This document shows, in pieces, positions 47,297-59,200 of a DNA stretch of 64,000 bases. Source of the stretch: Branchiostoma floridae. Taxonomy: Eukaryota > Chordata > Leptocardii > Amphioxiformes > Branchiostomatidae. A program made the position numbers and the translations under genes. Below the pieces are notes generated by a model. The model was not told the DNA's origin. It made no database searches and worked only from the letters and a program-made list of their open reading frames with translations. Each line of letters begins with the position of its first letter. Positions within the stretch are counted from its first letter, which is position 1. The stretch is from the NCBI RefSeq assembly GCF_000003815.2, contig NC_049979.1, forward strand, positions 20,423,056 through 20,487,055. The letters are read 5' to 3'.

Positions 47297-50200
47297 ATGA
47301 GTGGCAGACCCCGGCAGCAGACCCTTTTCCAAAGCTGGGGGAAGCAGGCCCAACAGTCACGGACTGACCTCAAGCTCAACCATGCTTCAACTTCTACCAG
47401 TGGTGCAGGGGTCATTGATTCCGAGGTCATTGACCTCGTGGATGATATGGAGGATGATGAGCTCCTCGCTGCAGCGATGGACGGTTACGTCGAGACAAGC
47501 GATCCTTCTTCATACGTTCCAACATCTACTGACTGTACACCTTTAGAAGACCTCCCTGGCTTTGACATCTCAGCTGGAAAATTATGGATCTATCCTACCA
47601 ACTACCCTGTCAGAGAGTACCAGTATAACATTGTTCATCAAGCCCTGTTTAAGAACACTTTGGTAACCCTGCCAACGGGACTTGGGAAGACATTCATCGC
47701 GGCTGTAGTAATGTACAACTTCTACAGGTGGTACCCAATGGGGAAGGTCATTTTCATGGCACCCACCAAGCCTCTGGTGGCCCAACAGATAGAGGCGTGT
47801 TTCAACATTATGGGAATCCCACAGAACGACACTGCTGAAATGACAGGTGCTATTATCTGAAATATTAGATATCTTCACCATTTTCATAACATGAGTTGAT
47901 AACTTTATCTCTGCTGCATATGAACTTGGATATTTCTACTAGACTAGGTGCCCCATAAATGATTATAGGTCAAATTCTTGCATTGCACATACACTCCTGT
48001 ACATTGTTCACAGGCAAACAAAGATTACTATAGAAAATTACAGTTGGAGAGTACCTTTTCGTGTCTTATTACTAAAGTAACTTATACACTGCATTGTCAG
48101 CATTTAAAAGGGAAGACGGAAAACAAGTCCATTGTATTTGTAATATATGCATTTTCTGTTGTTCTACTTGTATAGGATCCATGCCTCCATCAGAGAGGAA
48201 AAGGGCATGGCAGGAGAAGCGTGTGTTCTTTCTGACCCCACAGGTCATGGTGAATGACCTGAGCCGAGGAGCGTGCCCGGCAGAGGATGTGAAATGCCTG
48301 GTGGTCGATGAGGCTCACAAGGCCCTGGGAAACCATGCCTTTTGTCAGGTTAGTTTCATTTTGTTGATGTTGTATATGCAGGGCTGAAAAAAATGGGTGC
48401 ATACAATGTATGCAGTCTTGTGCACCCAGAATTGGAGCTGTGCACCTAAGTTTTGACCATGGATGTTGTAGCTTCAGCCCCTGGCTGCATCATACTAAGT
48501 ACTGGACATGGCCTCTGCCCAATACATAGACAGGTATCTAAGAATCCTAATTAACTAACTTAATAAATGTATAGTAATTTGGTTGGTCATATTAATTTCA
48601 CTTCATGCAGACGTTGTAATGTAATATTACTAATAACAAACGTTTGTCTATCTATTTTCAGGTTGTACAAGAGCTAGTCAAATTCACCCTGCAGTTTAGA
48701 GTTTTGGCTCTCAGTGCAACACCTGGAGGAGACCTCAAGGTATCATCACTCTTGAATTTTGACACTTGATTATGTGTACATACAGGTAATGTACTAGTTA
48801 TTCTTGTGCTTATCATATGTTATGGCTTAATGTATAACAATATTTCACTTTTGCAGGGAGTCCAGCAGGTTCTTTCTAACCTGTTAATCACCCATGTGGA
48901 GCTGAGATCAGAAGACTCTGCAGACATCCAGCCCTACACACACGAGAGAAAGGTGGAGAAGATCGTGGTGCCACTCGGGGATCAACTCAAACAGTTACAG
49001 GACAGATATCTGGCAGTTAGTACATTTTGTATTTGAAATTCAAACATTTTGATATCAGACTTTGTTATGAGACCGAGAATGAAAATGATAGACTGGAAAA
49101 GAAACTTGCCTAGTCATGATTATGGTCCCTTGTTGATACTTTGTTTACCAACTTGACAAGACTCAGACTTTTTCCGAAGACAGAAATGCTCCAATTTTGA
49201 GGAAAACATCTATTTTAGGCATACACAGTATAGAATGTGTACATACTCTTGTGTTTAAATCGCAAATTTCGGTACCACCAAATTTGAATGTTGACGTCTA
49301 TACTATTAGGATTGCTAACATGAGGTCCAAAGGTGGGGTGTTGTAAAAATACATTCGAATAACTTGTATGATTTGATTTTAATTGATTGCCTGGATGTTT
49401 CAGGTTGTGGGAGTTTTTGTAGCAAGGCTGGTGAGGAACAAGGCCATGTACTGCCGGGATCCAGCCAAGGTCACCAAGTTCCAGCTGCTCAAGTCACGTG
49501 ACCTCTTCAGGGCAAATCCTCCACCTGAAGCACAGGTAGGACATATGCAAACAGATTAATTACAAAAATAAGACATACGGTTACCTCTTTTCTTCTGAAT
49601 CAATATATACAATCATTATGTACATAGTTGAGTCCATTGCATAGATGTAGAATAAGCCAGAAATTTAAGGATGTATAGTCATGTATGTGAAGTCAACCAC
49701 TAAGCCTTAACTTCAAGTATTGTATATGATTGACATCCAGCTCTGGGACACATAAATGTAGATTGCATCAAAGGTTTGTATTCCAAGCTTATTTTACAGA
49801 TAAAGCTATTGTCTAACATAACATAGCAGAACTTTTTCCTGAATAGATAAAGTGACACTTTTAGGTAAGGAAAGCAAAGCAAAGCAATAAATGTTGTCTA
49901 GTTTAAGAATGTACAATTCATAATATTAATAATAGTATATTAGTAGCATATTGATGAATATCCTTTGCTGCCTCAGAACCGCGTACTACAGGGTTGCGTG
50001 GAGGGAGACTTTGCCACGTGCATCAGCCTGTACCACGGTTACGAGCTCCTACTCCAACATGGGATGAAGTCCTTCTACTCGTTCCTCGCAAATATCATGG
50101 AGGACGAGAAGGGATCCAAGAAGAAAAGAGAGCTGGCTCAGAACCCAGACTTCATGTTAATGATGGGGGAACTGAAGGAGATGTTCAACCCCAGTGATGG

Positions 50201-53200
50201 TAGTGGTTCGGTGGGAGGATATGCACTATCTAGTGGTCAGGGTATGAAAAATGTATTGTTCTGTTTGTATCATATTTCTTAGGTGCGCTGTGTTTTTAGC
50301 TGCTAGTTGATTGGACAGCCTCCCTATGCATATACATCTACCTCTATCCATAAGTTGTCACAACACAAGTTTTTTCCGTTGCTCATACATTCAGTAAATT
50401 ATCCATTCATCCATCAATCTGTGCATGTTCATCTTTTCCATTCATTTATGCTTCCATAGATAAAGGAAATTCATTCATTTGATCCATCCACACATAAGTC
50501 CATTCATCCATCCATTAATTAATTCAAATTACTACTTCTCTTTGTACCTTTTCTATGTTTACTTATATAAGAAATAATGTGACTATAATGTTTATGCTGG
50601 TTTTATCAGGTGTCTGCACCTCTCCAAAAACATTCACCCAGAGGAAGGGGCCCAGTTCCCAGAAGCCTGTGGTTGTCAGTCATCCCAAACTGGCCAAGCT
50701 GGAGGAGGTGGTGCAACAGCACTTCCAACAGTTTGATAATGGTATAGTTTATCTAAACTGTTATCATCTACTCAGTTGTCAAATATACATTTTTGTAGTA
50801 CTACATAAAGTGGTATACATGTAATCTTGTACAATGTACAGTACCACCAGTGTTTGGAAGAATAACTTTCATGCATTTACTGATATTGTGTTCTTAATAA
50901 TTCATTTCAAATGTTTGGAGAACAAGCTATTTTTGCTGGATTTCTTTTTCCTCCTAATAAGTAATATTTCAGTTATTTCTCCATATTGATTCCAAGAGTT
51001 TAACCCTTATGTCAAGAAATCAAAGACATACTCTCATAGAAACCACTATTCTATGAAATTATATCTAAATGGGCAATCTTATTTAAAACGATTTGATGTA
51101 AAAACTAATTGTTTTACTGTTACAAATTTATGTGTACAAAAGGTACAATTTTTTGCTACCCTCTCATTTAGTTATGAGTTATGCAATTTCCACAGAAGCA
51201 GCAGGCAGTAGTACCCAGGCGGCGACAAAACCAGCTGCCACCCGCGTCATGATCTTCGCCCAGTACCGTGACAGCGTGCAGGAGATCGCTGACATTCTCA
51301 ATCATCACAGACCTCTCGTCAGAGTCATGACCTTCATCGGACAGGCCTCCACTGGCAAGGTCAAGAAGGGGTTCACACAGAAGGAACAGCTGGCTGTAAG
51401 TTTGACAGCAGTAAACTGTTTGTAGAGCTAAGCAATTTAGATTTTTGTGAAAGTGATTTGGCTTCAGATTTGCCATACATATATTAATAAGCAGTACATG
51501 TATTACCTGACAAACACATAACATATTTTAGTATTACTGAAGTGTGTATGTTATACTTATAGGAACAAGTACAGTGTATCTCCACCTGATACAATGTATA
51601 TACCATATTGTAGGTCAGAAATCAGTGCAAATGTGCCGTTTTTTTTTTCTTCAGGAGCTTGCAAGAGCTAGTGATTCATAAGCAAAGCTATGTATTGCAG
51701 ATCAGATGTTGTCTTCTATTGTGTGACAGGCATACTTACTGTCCATGTCCGCGTAGTGTCGTTTTGTGCATGTCTGAAAAATGTATTTTTATGTTTTTAA
51801 GTGTTCTACTAGTGTGCATCCATCTTCCAAAAATGAGGTATACTCTGTACTGTAGGTAACAGTCATAAATACTGATAGATATTTTGCCAAAATTTTCATT
51901 AAACCCAAGCAAACATAATGACTTGCTATTTTTTATCCCCCAGGTGATGAAGAAGTTCCGTGAGGGTGGTTACAACGTGCTGGTGTCCACGTGTGTGGGT
52001 GAGGAGGGGCTGGATATCGGAGACGTGGACCTGATCGTGTGTTTTGATGCACACAAGAGTCCGATCCGACTGGTGCAGAGGATGGGTCGTACAGGCAGGA
52101 AGAGACAGGGCAGGATTGTCATGCTTGTTACTGAAGGGAAGGAGGAAAGGGTAGGGTCATATGTTTGTCTATTTTTGAAAATTTCTCACACGAGTAACTA
52201 ATTTTCAACATACTTGTGTAAATTTTTCACATTTCCAGCATCAGTAAACAATGGGAAAGCAAAGTCACATAAAGGCCTCCAAAAGGTTTTCAATAGCCTT
52301 CTGACAATTCCTTAGATACCTAAGAAGATTGGTAGAAACCTGTTGTTTTTTAAAACTGCCTTATTGTGTTTTGGTCACTTTACTTCTAGATCTACAACCA
52401 GAGCCAGTACAGTAAGAAGAGCATCCACAAGGCCTTACAGGGTAGTACCAGGTCTCTGAACTTCTACATGAACAACCCCAGAATGGTCCCTAGAGGGGTC
52501 AACCCTGCTGTGCACAAGATGCACATCACTGTGGGGAGCTATCACTGTACAGCAAAGGGGAAGGACAGGAGGGGGTCTGTCAAGGGAAGCAAGGCCATCA
52601 CTTCTTTCACAAAAGCACAACCAAAAGGTACTTGAATGTGTATGACTTTGTGCAAGGGGAATTTATAATGTATAAGTAGGTATAGTTTCAGAATACCAGA
52701 GTTAAGAATAATTGATGTGTGTTGACTGCCTTTTGCTCATAGTATGGAGCAATAGCTGTACTTTTTGTGGGAATCTATCTTGTTTGTTTACTTGGTTCTG
52801 AACTACCAGGCAGTTCTATAACTATTGTTCTTCGAGAAAGAATTTAACACTAGCTTTCCTTTCACCTTCATACTGTCAATGCAGAAATATTTGTGGTGGA
52901 TTTGTGTTCGCGGTTTTCATGGTGACCACTTCTCCGCGAACTTAAAACCACCGCAAATATTTTTCTATTATAGTATGAGACTGCAGTTACCGCGAACTTA
53001 AATCCACCGCGAAAAGTCCCTTTACCCGCTTCCGCGATAGTAAATCTTCGCGAACTTTAATGCATTTACAGTATATAGTGTGTACTATCTTCAATGCATT
53101 ATCAGCCAGTTGTATACTAATTTTTCAGGTAGAGTTGAAAAGGATGATGGGTTCCTGACAGCACAGGAGCTAGCTGTTTGGAACGAGAGGTACAAGCTGT

Positions 53201-56200
53201 CAGCCGAGGAGGAGAAAGCTGTCCCCATCCTACAACCTGCTCGTTTTGTGCACTTAAAGGATACAGGAACAAGGGTTGGTACCTGCAGATGTGTAGGTGT
53301 TACATCTCCCACCACTGTACCAGTGCACATGCATGCTTGGGGCCATTCTACAGAGTGAATACAGAGTACAGTTACACGAGTTGTGTGTGTGTGTGTGTGT
53401 CAGTGATTCCCTAGTTAGAGGGATGCAGTGTACATTCCATTTTTATACATATAGCAATACCCTGGACAGTACCGAGGAGAGGTCCTGTCACAGATATGTA
53501 ATAGTTGGTGATACTAGTTCAGTACCAAGGGAGGTCCTGTCACAAGTATGTAGTGGTTGATAATAACCAGTTCAGTACCAAGGAGAGGTCTAATCACAAG
53601 TACGTAGTTATAACCAGTTCAGTACCTTGGAGAGGTCCTGTTACAGTTTTGTAATAGTTGGTAATAACCATTTCAGTACCATGGAAAGGTCCTGTCACAA
53701 GTACACAGTTGATATTAATACACAGTTCAGTACCAAGGAGAGGTCCTGTCACAGGTGCATAGTGGTCACTAATAACCAGTTCAATACCAAGAAGAGGTCC
53801 TGTCATAGGTATGTAGTAGTTAGTAATAACCAGTTCAGTACCAAGGAGAGGTCCTGCTGCAGATATTTGATAGTTGGTAATCCAGTCCAGTTTGTCACAG
53901 ATATTTGATAGTTGGTAATTCCCAGTTCAGTACCAAGGAGAGGTCAAGTCACATATGCCTATTTTATATTATGTTTGTTTGCTAGCTATTTGAATTATTT
54001 ACCTCTTTACATATTATTTCATACCTATTTGAACCCATGTGTTTCAACATACACGCAACACAACATGGATATTGCCATTGTTTGAATGTTCCATGTACCA
54101 TTTCAAACAGGACCAGCCCAGAAGACCAAGCCTGTCTCTAACTGAGTGGTCCATCTGGCAGAACAGGCTACAGCCCACTCACCTGATTGGACATTCACAA
54201 CGGTAACACTCCTAACTAGAGTTACTCAATGTCACGTTTCTAAAGTAGTCATGTTGTGAAGAAGACCATAGGGTCCCTGGAAAGCTAATGGGAGTCAGGT
54301 AATATTGCTTTGTATTTTGATCAATCTATTCAAAGTTAAGTAGTAATCTTGTGATTTGTCTGATTGTGCGCTGAGAGTACAAATGTAACAAGTGATATTG
54401 TTTATGTGTGCAAAGAGATATCATAATAGTTGTTCGTTGTGATTATGATATTTTCCACACAACTTGACTGGACTAAATAGAACAAAAATGGAACAAGTCC
54501 ATAGTAAAACTAAGGTCTTTTTTTTTACATGCATGAATAAAGAAATGTAATTTGTCTTTTCCTCAGGTGCAAGCACTTTGTAGAGCTGATGGAGTTCATT
54601 GACCTCCAAAAGGATGCTGAGGATGAAGACAGCTATGGCATGGAGATGAAGGCGTTCCTAAACAAAGATGACATCATCACTACAGGCGGTACCTCACGCA
54701 GCGACATCAGGACATTTATTACAGATCCAAAACCTACAACAGAAAGACAGGGAGATGTGGAAAAGAACTATTCAGTTGGGAAGAGGAGAAGTAAGACATT
54801 TGAAGGAAATGAAACTCGGCCCATAGATTCTGATGATGACTTGCCCGTCATAACACTCAACCCAAACACTGTAAGCAGCCCAAATGTAGACACTGGTGAC
54901 AGGAATGGCAAAGGTAGCAAAGTTGGGAGGGCAAAAGATAAGAAGAAGTCGCCAAGAGGTCCTAATAGTCTGCCAAAACAGAAGAGAAAACCATTGGTAG
55001 TAGAACTTGATCACGACTCAGACTTTGAATCGCAGGAAGGCAAGGAAAGTACCTCTGCCAAAGGTAGCTCAATTGTGGATAGGAGTTTGCAGAGAGAAGC
55101 AGAAGTTGTTCAGGAAAACAAAGATAAAACTTTAGAAGCTACATGTCAAAGCAAAAGAGATGATGACGTAGAGGATGAAGGCTATATGCCATTTGATGGT
55201 GATGATTGTGCAATACAAGAAGATACCATGACTGTCACAGATGCAACTGATGTGGAAGATGATGAGGAAGATAAATGGGAAGCAATTTTCCCAACATTTC
55301 TACATAAAAATAAGAGTAACATTGCAATGCCTGTAAAAGAATCAACAAGAGAAAATGGAAGGTATAGAGTACCAACCCCACCATCCCTTGACTCCTTTGA
55401 ATGGTTGGAGAGACTGGAGGAAGAAATGGGTTCTTCCATGGAAGACAGTCAAGACAATTCCCTCAAACAACCGTTTCCTTGCAAAAAGTCACTGATCTTT
55501 GAAGCTGTCAGTAATTATGTTTCTGATGAAAACAATCCTATGTGTACAGAACACAAGACAGAAAATTCAGATTTGCAAGAAGAAAGAGAAAAAGAACAAG
55601 ACAATAGTGTTTCACAAAGTAAACAGATTCTAAAACAACATTCAATAGAGGGATCAAGACATGTAGAAAATGCAATTAGACCAGGTGATATTTCTAGATC
55701 AAAACAAAACAGAGAGCGTTCTCATGTGACCAAGACCAACGACTCGTTGGTTCTGCCAAGCAAAATGCAGGAAGAAACAAAGATAGTAGATGAGACAGAC
55801 ATAGAAGGAAGTGACAGTGACTCTCTGTTTGGAAATGGAAGTGATGACATGTTTGCAGAGATGGAAATTGAGGAAGAGACAGCAGAATGTCCTGAAGAGG
55901 AAGAACAACAAACCAGAACTGTAGATGATCAAGTACAGAACACAAAAACAGCAGTAGAAGTAGGCAACCAAGATATATCAAATCATAGTGTCTCTCCTGT
56001 GTTCGACACCCGCCATCCTTTACCTACCAACTGTAGTCCACCATCTTTGTTTTCAGACTATGAGGAGTCTTTCCACACCGAGGTATCTTCTAAACCAACC
56101 AAAAATCAAGACCACAACAGTGACAAGCCACCAACAGTTCCCATGGTTTGTGCCAAAATGCCTCCATCTCTACAACAGGTTGTAGCTGATGATAGTCTAT

Positions 56201-59200
56201 TGGGAGTAGATGTAGATGTTGGGATGACACATACTGATGGAGAACAGATTCCACTAGAGGAGGAAGGTCCAATTGCCGTGAACTTTGACCTGGGCGGGGA
56301 CAGTCTTTTGGAACCCCAGTTTGACCTGCAGTTCAGCGATGAGGACATGTTTGCGGATTCTAGCCCCTCCGGTCAAGTCACAGAAACAACCAGGGATTTG
56401 ATCGGTTTTGAAAAAGAAACTTTGTCAGAAGGCTTTCCTCTTCCAATAAAGACTAACAGTGGTCCTAAGCATGTTGAAGAAGAGGATGCTTTTAATTCTA
56501 TACCCAACACTCCTCCATTTCAAAGATACCAGCAGGGTGCCAAGACAGCAACATGCAACCATCAAGCAAATGACACTTTTCCTGCAAACAATAATGATGA
56601 AGCAGATGGAGTTGGACATGAAGAACTTTTCTCTGAGTGTGATATAGTAGCCAGTACCCCTGTTCATGGCCCTGGAAGGACGAGTACAAGGGTATCACTG
56701 AGGAGCAAGAGAAATGCTACTCCAGACAACTTGTGTACTGACGACAGTAGTTCTCCAAAGGAACCTACAATACCAAAGAGACATAATTCTGAAAGTTTGA
56801 AGGGAATCAATAGAAACACTGTTGTACCAGCTCCAAGTAGAGGATTAAACAAGAAGCAGTTAGAAACATGCAATGATGAACCCACTTCTGTTGGCAAAAG
56901 CAAACCAGGTCAGTGTTATACATGTACAGTATTCTATTTTGTATCAATTCCTTGTATATTCAAACTTTGCCTGGTTATGGATGCCAATGTTGCTAATTGT
57001 TAGTACATGTATGTTATCACTTATGTGCATTATCATCTTGGTCTGGATATTGCAAGATTGATAGTAAGATGAGGGCACTTATTTCTAAACGATTTATAAC
57101 CAGTAAATAAATAAAAAAATAAACAATTTATAAATATATGTTTGAATAACAGCATTTTTAAACTATATAGATTAAAGAGCCTAAATCATTTTAGATGAGA
57201 CTGAAAAGATGAGTTTTTCTTTGGCATAAAAACACTCAGTCATCGCCGTACATATTGTTGGCAACAAGTTTATTGAGAATGACAGTTCCATACATGTACA
57301 TCAGGTGGTTTCTCTCACATTATTTCAGGTGCATCTGCTGCCACCTGGAGCTGTTCCACCTGCACCTTCCTGAACCATGCCCTGTTGTCTGCGTGTGAAA
57401 TGTGTGACTCTCCCAAACTAGGTAAGACTTCAGAAATCTACTTTTGTCATAGTTTGTCTTTCTGATTTGTTTATCAGAATAATTCTGTGTTTACACATTC
57501 ATATATAATCAGCAACTACCATTATTCAGAGCAGTTTAGCATAAATGTTCAACTAATTAGTCTATTGGTTCAAGATTGTCAGTGGCATTACTTGTTTTCT
57601 AGATGTCTAATTTGTAAATCCTGCAAAAATAATTTTCAGATGCTAAAAGCTAATTCAAAGAGAATAGGAACTTGGTAAAATTATTTTAACATAAATGTAT
57701 TCAGTATAGGTTTTATATTGTTTTACTCTATATACATGTAAATATATGACAAAGGTCTATTCCTCGAATACAAATGCAGCTGGTTATATTAGGGGCATGA
57801 ACTGAAAAGTAAGACCTAACTTTTGCACATCAATCTGCAAGCGTTCTTTAAAACTATCCAGAGAAGATGCCCCTACTGTACTTGGTGATAACAAAGTCCA
57901 CTCTAGATCTTAAACAAATTCCACTCATTAATATACATGTACATGTACAGTACTAGTTGTCTATCCATCCCAAATACAAATTTTAAACATGAAAATTACA
58001 TAATATAAAAAAGGCATTTATGTTCAAAAGAGGACTTGATCCATTGTACCAGGAAAATTCCTCTAAAAGTATGTCTTTTGACAAGCATTTTGAACAGTAG
58101 ACCATGGTTTCAAATTCCATCTTAGGTCTATGGTGATGTTTTAATGTATTGTGGATTTTGGTGTGAGGATTTTGTCTGTGTGCCATATGATGGATTCTCA
58201 GCATCCAATTTTGGTTTGGGTTTCTTTGGTTCTTGGCACACATTTTTGTACAGGGAATTTGACTCTGAGACTGCAGACCCTGTACCATATGATGGATTTC
58301 TAGCATCCAAGGATTGAGTGATTCTGTTGTGTGTTGAAAGGGTCTGGTATTCAGCAGATTGCTTGAATGTGCCTTTCAGTTTGGAGTTCATTGGTGGTGG
58401 GCCCATATATTCATACAGGTTTGGCTCTGAGATAGCTGACTGGGCATCATCACCATGGCTGTATGTGGGAATGGGGCCCACCGGGGTAGTCTCAGTAATA
58501 GGCATGTTTCTGTCAGCTGGTTCAAGGCCCTTACTTTTAACAGATTGCTTTGGGGTATCTTTTGGTTTGTCCTTCTTTCTTAGCTGGTCCACATCTGCAT
58601 ATTGGTGAGGCTCTGAGGAAGCTGACAGGGCATCAGCATCTTGGTTATGTTGGGGCATGGTACCCACTTGGGTAGTGTCAGTATTTTCATTCTTTTTAGC
58701 AGGTTTCACTGGACCTGTACCTTTAGATGTTGAGTTCTTTGGTCTTGTTTCCCCATCCCCATACATGGGATTGGAATGTAAGACAGCTAGCTGTGTGTTA
58801 GTACATGTAGAAGGGTTTCTAGCATCTGAAACAGCAGTGGTACTAGGACCTGAAGGAAGATGTCTGGTCCTCCTTTTACACCAGGTTGTAAGAATGATGA
58901 CACCAATCAAGACCAAACCAGCTACTAATGAACCACAAATAGAGCTGATGACAATAGGTAGTGGGAAGCTGGGGGAAATCTTGTTGTCTGGGTTGTTTGT
59001 ACCAACAGGCAGTGAGGCAGGTGTGGTGTTTACAGGTATTCTGTGGTCAGTACTGCCTTTGCAATTAAAGCACCAGAGAGCTGCAGGTGGCTCTTTACAG
59101 ATCAGATCTGTCGTGTTGATATCTTTAAGCTTTTGTCCAATGAGTTTGGCAGGTAGACCACATTTTATTTGGTTTTCAAATGAAAAAGACCCATTCATTT

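Noticed and set aside
53594..53908. frames on both strands in the FANCM intron-11 minisatellite
   Set aside because: Produced by the tandem repeat; they change frame between copies and are not spliced into FANCM.
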